From positions 1 to 11,538 of the forward strand of contig JBBRPS010000291.1 of assembly GCA_038227745.1 (NCBI GenBank): 11,538 bases of DNA, in the 5' to 3' direction. Below, piece after piece: positions 1-7,489 of the stretch. This DNA comes from DASPXY01 sp038227745. GTDB lineage: Bacteria; Planctomycetota; Planctomycetia; Gemmatales; Gemmataceae. The notes beneath the pieces were generated by a model, which did no database searches, was not told the origin of the DNA, and was given only the letters and a program-made list of their open reading frames with translations. The stretch's first letter is position 1. The number at the start of each line of letters is the position of its first letter. The position numbers and the translations under genes were made by a program.

Positions 1-178
1 CGGAACCCCGGGCGTCCCGACCGGAACCCCGGGCGTCCCGACCGGAACCCCGGGCGTCCCGACCGGAACCCCGGGCGTCCCGACCGGAACCCCGGGCGTC
101 CCGACCGGAACCCCGGGCGTCCCGACCGGAACCCCGGGCGTCCCGACCGGAACCCCAGGCGTCCCGACCGGAACCCCG
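1..178. repeat. 21-bp tandem repeat, 8 full copies plus a partial
   Basis: Bases 1-168 are eight head-to-tail copies of a 21-bp unit (1-21, 22-42 and so on), followed by the first 10 bases of a ninth copy (169-178). Seven copies are identical. Copy 8 differs by a single G to A at position 157. The array runs off the left edge, so the true copy number is unknown. Each unit is itself an imperfect palindrome centred on its CCCGGG. The unit length is a multiple of three, so the array is open in all forward frames and can expand or contract without shifting a reading frame. There are no unique spacers between units, so this is a minisatellite rather than a CRISPR array. Confidence 0.97.
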
Positions 179-202
179 AATCGACCAAGGCGGACACCAT
201 GA
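1..202 (+). CDS. C-terminal tail of an upstream gene (partial), GTPGVPT heptad repeats
   Basis: The frame starting at base 2 reads eight GTPGVPT heptads, then GTPNRPRRTP, and stops at TGA 200-202. This stop overlaps the ATG of the next gene (199-201) in an ATGA arrangement, the same junction used twice more in this cluster. The only substitution in the array (position 157) is synonymous in this frame (CCG to CCA, both Pro) but would change Gly to Arg or Arg to Gln in the other two forward frames. This supports the choice of frame, although it is one base. The tail is Gly/Pro/Thr-rich, without strict Gly-X-Y collagen periodicity, so it is likely disordered or a linker. The body of the protein lies outside the window. 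By analogy with planctomycete clusters it could be a BatA/VWA-type membrane protein, but nothing in the window shows that. Confidence 0.55.
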   Translation, partial: GTPGVPTGTPGVPTGTPGVPTGTPGVPTGTPGVPTGTPGVPTGTPGVPTGTPGVPTGTPNRPRRTP

Positions 203-3200
203 ACCCGTTACAGACTCGTCTGGCTGAGCTGCGCCGCCGACTGCGGCGGGTCGTGACGTTCCGGGGAGGCTGCTGGGCCTTCACCGCACTGGTCGGCTCG
301 CTGGCCCTGGCCTGCCTGATCGACCAGTTCGTCCACGTGCGGCTGCACGGCGACCTGCCTGCCCTCATCCGGGCCGTCTTCCTCGTCGCGACACTCGGCG
401 GCACCGCTTTCGTCGCCTACCGCTTCCTGCTCCGCCCCATGTGGGCGCGCACCGATGACCTGTCGCTGGCCCTGCGCGTCGAGCAGGAGTACCCGATCCT
501 CAACGACGCCCTTGCCAGCACGGTGCAGTTCCTCGAACAGGCGGGCCCCTCCCCCGGTGTCTCCGCGACGCTGCAGCGCGAGGCCGTCGGCCGTGCCCTG
601 CGCCTGGCCCAGGGCTGCGACTTCAACAAGGCGGTGGACACGCGCGGCGTCGGCCCCGCCTTCCTCGCCCTCGTCGCCGCGGGCGCCCTCGTCGTGCCGC
701 TGCTGCTGTGGAACCCCGGCCTGGCGGCGACCTCACTGGCCCGGCTGGCCGACCCGTTCGGCGGCCACCGCTGGCCCGGCGATGGCCAGCAGACCTTCCT
801 CACCGTCCAGTTCCCGCACCGCATCGGCTACGGCCAGAAGTTCGTCATCCGCGGCAAGGTGACCGGCGTCCTGCCCGACAAGGCCGCCATCGAGTTCCAG
901 GGCCTGTCGCCCTCGCCGCAACTGTTCAAGATCGAGAAGAGCAAGGACTTCAGCGGCGGCGTCCTCACCGCGCCCATCGACATGACGCAGCAGCGGCGCG
1001 ACTTCAAGTTCCGCGTCCGCGCCGGCGACGCCGTCGCGCCGCCCGAGGACGGCAAGTGGCACACCGTCGAACTGCGCCACCCGCCCAGCCTGGTGCCGCT
1101 CGAAGGCAAGCCCTCGCCCCAGGTCGTGCTGACCTACCCGAGGTACACCGATCTGGAATCGCCGCACAGGCTCTCGCCGGGCACCGGCAACATCCAGGGC
1201 GTGGCCGGCACCTACGTCCAGATGCGCGCCGCCACCGACCGGCCGATCACGCGCGTGTGGGTCGAGCACCGGCCCGTCGCCCCATTGGTCACCGAGGCGA
1301 GCTACCTGGCACCTCTCGGCGCGACGAACACCGTCCAGGCCCTCGCCCTGAGCGCCGGCGGCCACGCCGTCTGGGGCAAGACTTACGGCACCATCAAGCC
1401 GGACAGCAAGGACAAGGAGTTCTCGCTCAACTTCCTGCCGTGGACGCTGGGCACGTACATGCTGGTACTGGAGGACGCGGAGGGGCTGGCTCGCGCTTAC
1501 GAGTTCGACGAGCACATCAAGGCCGACCCGGTGCCGACCGTGGCGATCCTGCGGCCCTCCGCCAGCCAGAGCGTCCTGGTTAACGCCGAGCTGACCGTGC
1601 AGGTGCTCGCCGAGGACGACGTCTACGCCGTGCGCTCGGTCTACCTGGAGTTCCGCCACAAGGGCAAGGACGGGCAGTTCCTCGACGCCGCGCCGCGGCG
1701 CGTGCCGATCTACGACCACGAGAGCGCCGGGGCCGCCATCCCGCAGATCATGGCCGCCCTGTCCGGCGTGCCGCTGTCCCTGCCGGGGCCGGCACTGCGG
1801 CTGCGGCCGAGGCGGCTGCAGGTGGCGACGCGCTGGTCGCTGGCCGGCCTGGTCGAGGAGGGCGACACGCTGCTGGTACAGGCGTGCGCCCACGACTTCA
1901 ACGACGTGGCCGCGTTCAACGTCCCCGGCCGCAGCCCGGTCCTGGAACTGCGCGTCGTCGGCAAGCCGGCCCTCATGGCCCAGGTGGACGACGCCCAGGC
2001 GAAGGTGGAGCAGGAGCTGGTCCGCCTGCGCGAGGCGCAGGAGAAGGCGATCAAGAAGGTGGTCGGCGCCGAGCAGCAGTGGCGCGCCACCGGCAAGCTG
2101 CGGCCCGAGGACGTCGTCGAGGTCGCCGAGGCCGAGCAGATCCAGAAGCAGATCCAGGAGCGCATTGGCCTGAAGCCGGACGAGGGCCTGCGCGGCGAGC
2201 TGTCGCGGTTGCAGGAGCAGCTGCGCGACAACAAGGTGCCGCCCACGGCCGCCGAGGAACGCCTCAAGGCGATGAAGGACGAGCTGGACCGGCTGGCGCG
2301 CGAGCACCTGCCGGAGATCGAGCCGCGCCTGACCACGGCCCGCCGTGAGCTGGAGAACAAGGACAAGGCGCGGTTGCCCTCGCCCAAGACCAAGGGCGAC
2401 CTGGGCAAGGCCCGCGCCCACCAGGAAGAGGTCAAGCAGTCGCTCGACGAACTGGTCAAGTTCATGAAGAACTGGGCCGACGTGCAGCAGATGCGTGGCG
2501 AGTTGCGGAACATCCTCGAGGAGCAGCGGCAGCTGCAGAAGGACGCCGAGCAGCTCGAGCTGAACACGCGCAAGCGGAACCCGAAGGACAAACTGCCGCC
2601 CGAGGCCGAAGCCGAGCGCCGCCGCCTCGCCGCCCTGCAGAACCGCCTGGCCGAGCGCACGCAGGAACTGCTGAAGAAGCTGGAGAGAGCCGCCGAGGAG
2701 CGGGCGCTCAAGGACCCGCGCGCCGCCGAGATGATGCAGAAGGCGGCGGAGCTGGGCGGCGACGACCCGCAGAAGGGCAACATGCTCGTGCCCGAAATGC
2801 GCGACACCGCCAAGATGCTCCACGACCCCAACGGCGAGCGCAAGAAGCCGGAGATCAACCGGGCCATCGCCCAGCAGGGCGAGAGCGCCAAGACGCTGCA
2901 GCAGATGCTCGACGCCATGGCCGAGGGTCGCGACGCCGAGGTCGAGCGCCTGCTCAAGAAACAGCAGCAGCAGGGGGACGGCCTGAAGAAGCTCGCCGAC
3001 GACCTGGAGCGCCTCCAGAAAAAGGTGAAGGCCGCGAAAGAGCTGAAGGACCCCAACGAGCGCAAGAAGGCGCTGCAGGATCTCGCCGAGGAGCAGCGCC
3101 GCCTGCAGGAGGAGGCCGAGAAGAAGGCCCGCGAGCTGGCCCGCTTGCAGGCGCCGCAGGCCGGCAAGGCCCTCGACCAGGCCGGCCAGAAAATGGAGCG

Positions 3201-4065
3201 CGCCGCCAAGCAGCTCGACGACGGCATGGATCCGGACGAGGACATGAAGGAGGCGTTCGACCAGATCAAGGAGGCGCAGAAGGAACTCGACCAGGCGCAG
3301 GCCCAGACCGAGGAAGAGCTGGCGCGCGAGCAGCTCGCGCGCATCGCCGATCGCATCAAGGGCCTGAAGGAGCGGCAGGACGCGGCGATCGCCGAATCGG
3401 CGCGCATCCACAAGTCGATGTTGCAGAACAGCAAGTGGTCGCGGGCGCTCATCATCAGCCTGGGCGACCAGGCCGAGAGCCAGAAGCTGCTCGCCAAGGA
3501 GACGGCGAGCCTCAAGGAGAAACTCAAGGGGGCGCTCGTCTTCGAGCTGATCATGGAGAAGACGGTCAAGGCGATGGAGAAGGCGTCCGCGAAGATGAAG
3601 GAGCGCAAGGACAAGGCAGTCCTGCGGCAAGGCCCCGAGGCGCTGGAGAAGGAAGAACTGGTCGACGAGAACAAGGCGGACAAGCTGACGCAGAAGTCTC
3701 AGCAGGAGGCGAGCCGCCGGCTGCAGCGCTTGATGGATGCGGTCAAGCCCGAGCCGGGGGTCGCCCAAAAGCCGAAGAAGGACGATAAGAAGCAGGACGA
3801 GAAGCAGCCGGAGGGGCAGGCGAAGAAGAGCAAGGGCATTCAGGGGGACGGCATCCCGCCGCTGGCGCAGCTCAAGGCGCTGCGCGGCGAGCAGCAGGAG
3901 GTCAACGAGCGCACCCGCGAGTTCGCCCAGGAGCACCCCAACGTGGACAACCTGCCCGAGCCGGAGCGCGCCGAGCTGGAGGGCATTCGCCAGGACCAGG
4001 AGCGCCTGTTCGAGCTGTTCCAGAAGATGTCCGCGGCCGTCAACGGCCAGGGAGGTATGCAATGA
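199..4065 (+). CDS. DUF4175-like membrane-anchored coiled-coil protein, 1288 aa
   Basis: No biochemical function is known to me. The architecture is clear. Three hydrophobic segments lie near residues 25-45, 56-78 and 151-171. A beta-rich, Ig-like extracytoplasmic part covers about 195-590; its stretch at about 442-485 (VPTVAILRP... EDDVYAVRSVYLEFR) resembles the DUF4175 proteins of planctomycetes and alphaproteobacteria. A very long, highly charged Glu/Lys/Arg/Gln coiled coil runs from about 595 to 1140, followed by a Lys-rich linker (about 1183-1213) and a short conserved-looking C-terminal helix (LKALRGEQQEVNERTREF). The ATG at 199 is preceded by AAGG at 187-190 and overlaps the upstream stop. 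The frame stays open to base 1, but no start codon exists there in that frame. The stop overlaps the next gene by ATGA, so the two products are probably made together. I infer a structural or tethering role in the planctomycete envelope. The DUF4175 assignment is by resemblance. Confidence 0.85.
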   Translation: MNPLQTRLAELRRRLRRVVTFRGGCWAFTALVGSLALACLIDQFVHVRLHGDLPALIRAVFLVATLGGTAFVAYRFLLRPMWARTDDLSLALRVEQEYPILNDALASTVQFLEQAGPSPGVSATLQREAVGRALRLAQGCDFNKAVDTRGVGPAFLALVAAGALVVPLLLWNPGLAATSLARLADPFGGHRWPGDGQQTFLTVQFPHRIGYGQKFVIRGKVTGVLPDKAAIEFQGLSPSPQLFKIEKSKDFSGGVLTAPIDMTQQRRDFKFRVRAGDAVAPPEDGKWHTVELRHPPSLVPLEGKPSPQVVLTYPRYTDLESPHRLSPGTGNIQGVAGTYVQMRAATDRPITRVWVEHRPVAPLVTEASYLAPLGATNTVQALALSAGGHAVWGKTYGTIKPDSKDKEFSLNFLPWTLGTYMLVLEDAEGLARAYEFDEHIKADPVPTVAILRPSASQSVLVNAELTVQVLAEDDVYAVRSVYLEFRHKGKDGQFLDAAPRRVPIYDHESAGAAIPQIMAALSGVPLSLPGPALRLRPRRLQVATRWSLAGLVEEGDTLLVQACAHDFNDVAAFNVPGRSPVLELRVVGKPALMAQVDDAQAKVEQELVRLREAQEKAIKKVVGAEQQWRATGKLRPEDVVEVAEAEQIQKQIQERIGLKPDEGLRGELSRLQEQLRDNKVPPTAAEERLKAMKDELDRLAREHLPEIEPRLTTARRELENKDKARLPSPKTKGDLGKARAHQEEVKQSLDELVKFMKNWADVQQMRGELRNILEEQRQLQKDAEQLELNTRKRNPKDKLPPEAEAERRRLAALQNRLAERTQELLKKLERAAEERALKDPRAAEMMQKAAELGGDDPQKGNMLVPEMRDTAKMLHDPNGERKKPEINRAIAQQGESAKTLQQMLDAMAEGRDAEVERLLKKQQQQGDGLKKLADDLERLQKKVKAAKELKDPNERKKALQDLAEEQRRLQEEAEKKARELARLQAPQAGKALDQAGQKMERAAKQLDDGMDPDEDMKEAFDQIKEAQKELDQAQAQTEEELAREQLARIADRIKGLKERQDAAIAESARIHKSMLQNSKWSRALIISLGDQAESQKLLAKETASLKEKLKGALVFELIMEKTVKAMEKASAKMKERKDKAVLRQGPEALEKEELVDENKADKLTQKSQQEASRRLQRLMDAVKPEPGVAQKPKKDDKKQDEKQPEGQAKKSKGIQGDGIPPLAQLKALRGEQQEVNERTREFAQEHPNVDNLPEPERAELEGIRQDQERLFELFQKMSAAVNGQGGMQ
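4051..4064 (+). promoter_or_regulatory. Shine-Dalgarno site that fixes the ATGA-coupled start
   Basis: GGAGG at 4051-4055 sits 6 nt before the ATG at 4062, inside the last codons of the 1288-aa gene. A nearer ATG at 4057 is followed at once by Gln and a stop, so it is not a gene start. The site supports translation starting at 4062, overlapping the upstream TGA at 4063-4065. Confidence 0.85.
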
Positions 4066-4922
4066 CCCGTTTCGCCGGACTGGTGTTGTTGACGTCCGCG
4101 CTCGCCGTCGCCACGCTGAACGCCGACGACGAGGTCAAGGGCAAGCCCGACCGCGAACCCAAGGCGAAGAAGGACATCCCCGACCTCGACCCCGAGAAGG
4201 GCAAGAAGGGGGACGAGGAGACCGAGGAGCAGAAGAAGGACCGCGAGCTGGTCGCGCGCATCGCTAGGAACATGGAAGGCTCGGAGAAGCGCCTTAGCAA
4301 AAATAACCCGCGCGAGGAGACGCAGCAGATCCAGCGCGACATCATCAAGGACCTGGACGAGCTGATCGAGAAGGCCAAGAAGAACCAGGACCAGGGCGGC
4401 GGCGGTGGTGGTGGCGGCGCTGCTGGTGGGGCTGCTGGTGGCGCCAAGGGTGCCAAGGGCGGCGGCCAGGCTCAAGGCGGCGGGCAAGCCCAGGGTGGAG
4501 GCCAGGGCGGCGGTGGCGGCAAGGCCCAGAGCAAGGGCGGCGGTAAGGGCGGCGAGGCCAAGCAAGGCCAGGGCAAAGGCGCGGGCAAGGGGGAGAAAGA
4601 GGGCAAGGGCGGCGGCCAGCAGGGGCAGAAGAAGGGCGCTGGCGGCAAGGGCGGCGAGGGCAAACAGGGCAGTCAGAAGCAGGGCGGCAAGGACGGCAAG
4701 AACGGCGGCGGCGACGGCACGGCGGGCAAGGCCAAGACCGACAACTCGAAGCGGAACCCGCTCGCCGATGTCTACCGCAACATCTGGGGAGAACTGCCGC
4801 TCCAGCGTCGCCTGGAGATGGACGAGTACGCCAAGGACCGCTTCATGACGAAGTATAGCAGGCTGCTGGAGCAGTATTACCGCACCATTTCGGAGCAGAA
4901 TCGGCGCAAGAGTGACGAGTGA
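4062..4922 (+). CDS. secreted Gly/Lys-rich partner of the DUF4175-like protein, 286 aa
   Basis: The first 21 or so residues (TRFAGLVLLTSALAVATLNA, then DDE) form a Sec-type signal peptide, so the product is probably periplasmic or secreted. Residues 22-110 are highly charged, with a short helical stretch (about 60-108). Residues 111-228 are a low-complexity tract of Gly, Lys and Gln with runs such as eight glycines. The last 55 or so residues are ordinary, well-structured sequence (NIWGELPLQRRLEMDEY, then KYSRLLEQYYRTISE). I recognise this end as the conserved part of planctomycete proteins encoded next to DUF4175-like genes. The conserved C-terminus probably docks on a partner while the disordered tract acts as a positively charged spacer. 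The strong Shine-Dalgarno site and the 4-base overlap with the upstream gene imply coupled, near-stoichiometric production. The length of the Gly/Lys tract is likely variable between strains. Function is unknown. Confidence 0.85.
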   Translation: MTRFAGLVLLTSALAVATLNADDEVKGKPDREPKAKKDIPDLDPEKGKKGDEETEEQKKDRELVARIARNMEGSEKRLSKNNPREETQQIQRDIIKDLDELIEKAKKNQDQGGGGGGGGAAGGAAGGAKGAKGGGQAQGGGQAQGGGQGGGGGKAQSKGGGKGGEAKQGQGKGAGKGEKEGKGGGQQGQKKGAGGKGGEGKQGSQKQGGKDGKNGGGDGTAGKAKTDNSKRNPLADVYRNIWGELPLQRRLEMDEYAKDRFMTKYSRLLEQYYRTISEQNRRKSDE

Positions 4923-4928
4923 TCTTAG

Positions 4929-4998
4929 CGTTTAGCCGCGGTTCGCAGAACCGCGTTCGGATGAAGTCGCACGCGGTTCTGCGAACCGCGGCTAAACG
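4929..4998. repeat. palindromic element A, 28-bp arms with internal hairpins
   Basis: Perfect 28-bp arms at 4929-4956 and 4971-4998 enclose a 14-nt loop. The outer 12 bases of the arms (CGTTTAGCCGCG and its complement CGCGGCTAAACG) are the same as those of the palindrome at 6186-6239. Each arm also folds on itself (CGCGGTTC, 3-nt loop, GAACCGCG), so the element can form a single long hairpin or a clover-like or cruciform structure. It begins 6 bp after the stop of the 286-aa gene and ends 38 bp before the next start. No T-run follows, so a simple intrinsic terminator is unlikely, though it may reduce readthrough or affect mRNA stability. Confidence 0.93.
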
Positions 4999-5023
4999 AG
5001 CGCTTTCCCGGATAGTTTTTGAG

Positions 5024-5039
5024 AGGAGAACCCAGCATG
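5024..5039 (+). promoter_or_regulatory. Shine-Dalgarno site selecting the ATG at 5037
   Basis: AGGAG at 5024-5028 lies 8 nt before ATG 5037. The reading frame could be extended to a TTG at 5019, but that codon lies upstream of this site and would spoil the compact Tat signal. ATG 5037 is therefore preferred. Confidence 0.8.
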
Positions 5040-6164
5040 TGGACCCGTCGTGAGTTCGTGGTGCGCGGCCTGGGGATGGGCATCGGCCTGGCGGGCGGCG
5101 GCATGGCCCTGCGCGCCCTGAGCGACGAGGGCGTGCCCGACGGCAGCGCCTCGCGCGGCATGATCACTCGCCCCGCCCAGGACGCCATCGACATGGGCCT
5201 GGCCTACCTGGCACGCAACCAGCACGCCGACGGCTCGTTCGGCACCAACCAGCACCGCGGCAACGTGGCCATCACCAGCGTCGCCGGCCTGGCGCTGATG
5301 GCCGGCGGCCACCAGCCCGGCCGCGGCCGCTACGGCCAGGTCGTCCTGCGAGCGCTGCAATTCATTCTCGACCAGGAGCAGCGCGCCGACCGGCCGGGCT
5401 TCCTGCACAACCGCACTGCCATCATGCACGGCCCGATGTACGGCCACGGCTTCGGCACGCTCTTCCTCGCCGAGGTGTACGGCATGGTCCACAACCGCGA
5501 GCTGCGCGAGCGGCTGCGCGGCACCCTGGAGCGGGCCGTCCAGCTCATCATCAACACGCAGAACGCCGAGGGCGGCTGGCGCTACCAGCCGCAGCGCCAG
5601 GACGCCGACCTCTCCGTCACCATCTGCCAGATCATGGCCCTGCGCGCCGCCCGCAACGCCGGCATCTCCGTGCCGCGCTCCGTCGCGGACAACTGCACGA
5701 AATACGTCAAGGACTGCCAGGACCTGCGCGGCGACGGCGGCTTCCGCTACATGCGCCACGGCGGCCCAACGGGCTTCGCCCGCACCGCGGCCGGTGTCGT
5801 CGCGCTCTACAGCGCCGGCGTCTACAAGGGCCACTCGGTCGAGAAGGGCCTGGACTACCTGCTGAAGCGCTGCAAGCCTGGGGCGCCGCCGCCGGCCGGC
5901 GGCGGCTGGAACATCAACCGCCAGGACATGCTGATGCACTACTACTACGGCCACTACTACGCCGTGCAGGCGATGTGGACGGCCGGCGGCCGCTACTGGA
6001 CGGAGTGGTATCCGGCGATCCGCGACGAGCTGATCAACCATCCCGACCGCGACCGCAACGATGGCTCGTGGTACGACCGCCGCATCTGCGCGCACTACTG
6101 CACCGCGATGGCCTGCATCATCCTGCAGGTGCCCAACAACTACCTGCCCATCCTACAGCGATGA
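5037..6164 (+). CDS. Tat-exported prenyltransferase/squalene-oxidase-repeat protein, 375 aa
   Basis: The N-terminus (TRREFVVRG, then a Gly/Ala/Leu-rich hydrophobic stretch to about residue 26) is a twin-arginine signal, so the protein is probably folded in the cytoplasm and exported. The rest shows repeated alpha/alpha-toroid motifs of the terpene-cyclase QW type: QHADGSFG, NAEGGWRY, GDGGFRYM and RNDGSWYD. A partial acidic motif (DADLSVT) sits where true squalene-hopene cyclases carry DXDD, and the protein is little over half the usual cyclase length of about 630 aa. I see no complete catalytic motif, so the product should be called a toroid-fold protein rather than a cyclase. Many planctomycetes encode such short paralogues, with unknown substrate. 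The last codons overlap the next gene by ATGA. Element A lies between this gene and the upstream pair, so it may be read from the same transcript or from its own promoter. Confidence 0.88.
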   Translation: MWTRREFVVRGLGMGIGLAGGGMALRALSDEGVPDGSASRGMITRPAQDAIDMGLAYLARNQHADGSFGTNQHRGNVAITSVAGLALMAGGHQPGRGRYGQVVLRALQFILDQEQRADRPGFLHNRTAIMHGPMYGHGFGTLFLAEVYGMVHNRELRERLRGTLERAVQLIINTQNAEGGWRYQPQRQDADLSVTICQIMALRAARNAGISVPRSVADNCTKYVKDCQDLRGDGGFRYMRHGGPTGFARTAAGVVALYSAGVYKGHSVEKGLDYLLKRCKPGAPPPAGGGWNINRQDMLMHYYYGHYYAVQAMWTAGGRYWTEWYPAIRDELINHPDRDRNDGSWYDRRICAHYCTAMACIILQVPNNYLPILQR

Positions 6165-7456
6165 GCGCACGCGGACGCATTTCCCCGTTTAGCCGCGAGC
6201 CTCGGGCGAGCGCGCTCGCCCGAGGCTCGCGGCTAAACGCGCTGCTCCTGGTGTTGCTCCTGCCCGCGTGGCTGCGTGCCGGGGAACCGGCCCCCTTCGA
6301 GCTGTCCACCGCCGGCGGCACCACCGCCTCCGGCACCCTGAACAAGATCGCCGCCGACTGGTCGGTGCGCCTCCTCGACGGCGAGCGGCCCGTCAGCGTC
6401 CCCGGCGCCGAGGTCGTCTCGCTGCGGCGCAAGGGCGCCTCCCTGCCGCGCCACCCCGACGGGCCGCAAGTTGTCCTCGCCAACGGCGACCGCGTGCCGC
6501 TCCACCCGCAGTCGATCCTGCTCCTTGCCCGCGAGCGCCTCCACTTCCGCCCGTGGGAACCCCTGCGCACTCCCCAAATCGAACTGGATCCGCCGCTCGC
6601 CGCGGTCGCCCTTGTCTGGTTGGCGTCGCCCGAAGGCGAAGACGACCCCGCCCTCCTCCTCCGGCGCCTGCTCGCTGCGCCGCGGCGTCGCGACGTGATT
6701 CTGTTGCGTAACGGCGACCGGGTCGAGGGGACCCTGACGGAACTGGGCCCGAAGGAGGGCTGCCGCCTCACGGTTGGGAAGAGGCGGGTTCGCGTGCCGC
6801 TGGCGCAGATCGCCGTCATCGCCTTCAACACCGAGCTGCTCGCGCTGCCGCCGCCGGCAGGGCGGTACGGCCACCTGGTGCTGACCAACGGCTGCCGTCT
6901 CGGCGTGGGGTCCCCGGAGGTGGACGCGACCGGCGAAAAGCTGTCCGCGAAGACGCTTTTCGGGACGGCGGTCGAGGTGCCGCTGAACGCGGTGGCGGCG
7001 CTGGACCTGCGCGGCGGGGCCGCGGTTTACCTGTCCGACCTCAAACCGCGGGCTTACGTGTACACGCCGTTTCTCGGCGCCTCCTGGCCCTACGTCAAGG
7101 ACGGCAGCGTTGCCGGTCGTGAGCTGCGCCTCGGGGGGAGCACGTACGATAAGGGCGTGGGGATGCACGCGGAGAGTCGGCTGACCTATGACCTGGGTGG
7201 GCACTACCGGCGCTTCGAGGCGACGGTCGGGCTGGACGAGTCCACGGGGAGGCGCGGCCGGGTTCGTGTCGAGGTGCTGGTGGACGGCAAGACGTGCGAC
7301 CTGGGGCGCTCCGGGGACCTGACGGCTGCGGACGGACCGCTCCGCCTCCGCATCGATGTCCGCGGGGCACGCGAGCTGACGCTGGCGGTGCGGTTCGGCC
7401 GCTTCGGCGACGTGCAGGCGCACGTGGACTGGGCCGACGCCCGCCTGCTGAAATGA
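6161..7456 (+). CDS. secreted NPCBM-domain protein, 431 aa, with a palindrome in its leader
   Basis: The C-terminal part (about residues 286-430) is an NPCBM/NEW2-type carbohydrate-binding domain: KGVGMHAESRLTYDLGGHYR, GLDESTGRRGRVRVEVLVDG and a terminal HVDWADARL are typical. The N-terminal part has several short beta-type units around NGDR (LANGDRVPL, LRNGDRVEG, LTNGCRLGV) that look like repeated Sm-like or barrel strands; their role is unknown. The ATG at 6161 overlaps the previous stop (ATGA), and this decides the start. GTG or TTG codons at 6251-6256 would leave too little leader. The leader reads MSARGRISP, then 17 residues encoded by a perfect 54-bp palindrome (FSREPRASALARGSRLN), then ALLLVLLLPAWLRA as the hydrophobic core with probable cleavage before GEP. 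Without the palindrome the leader would be a normal-length signal peptide. No good Shine-Dalgarno site is seen, so translation probably depends on coupling. I infer a cell-surface or glycan-binding role. Confidence 0.85.
   Translation: MSARGRISPFSREPRASALARGSRLNALLLVLLLPAWLRAGEPAPFELSTAGGTTASGTLNKIAADWSVRLLDGERPVSVPGAEVVSLRRKGASLPRHPDGPQVVLANGDRVPLHPQSILLLARERLHFRPWEPLRTPQIELDPPLAAVALVWLASPEGEDDPALLLRRLLAAPRRRDVILLRNGDRVEGTLTELGPKEGCRLTVGKRRVRVPLAQIAVIAFNTELLALPPPAGRYGHLVLTNGCRLGVGSPEVDATGEKLSAKTLFGTAVEVPLNAVAALDLRGGAAVYLSDLKPRAYVYTPFLGASWPYVKDGSVAGRELRLGGSTYDKGVGMHAESRLTYDLGGHYRRFEATVGLDESTGRRGRVRVEVLVDGKTCDLGRSGDLTAADGPLRLRIDVRGARELTLAVRFGRFGDVQAHVDWADARLLK
6186..6239. repeat. palindromic element B, perfect 54 bp, inside a coding region
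   Basis: Bases 6186-6212 and 6213-6239 are exact reverse complements with no spacer. The outer 12 bases (CGTTTAGCCGCG) match element A at 4929. The inner core CGGGCGAGCG recurs in the hairpin at 7490-7527. The element is 18 codons long and lies 25 bases after the start of the NPCBM gene, adding 18 codons to its signal-peptide region without a frameshift. Because the palindrome is perfect and its codon phase symmetric, the minus strand encodes the same peptide. On mRNA it would form a 25-bp-class stem close to the start codon. Confidence 0.96.
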
Positions 7457-7489
7457 CCCTACGTTTATCCGTCCTCAGGGGGCGAATGT

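Noticed and set aside
1..178. CRISPR array
   Set aside because: The repeats abut with no unique spacers, and no cas genes are present.
733..4062. 1109-codon open frame on the minus strand, with a second of 657 codons at 1710-3683
   Set aside because: Both lie antisense to the DUF4175-like gene. High GC at third codon positions and Glu/Lys/Gln-rich coiled-coil coding removes stop codons from the opposite strand. The predicted products are Leu/Arg- or Ser/Arg-rich with no domain logic.
5975..6160. Upstream extension of the NPCBM gene to an ATG at 5975
   Set aside because: It would overlap the toroid gene by about 190 bp with Arg/Pro-rich, shadow-like sequence. The ATGA start at 6161 followed by a signal peptide is far better.
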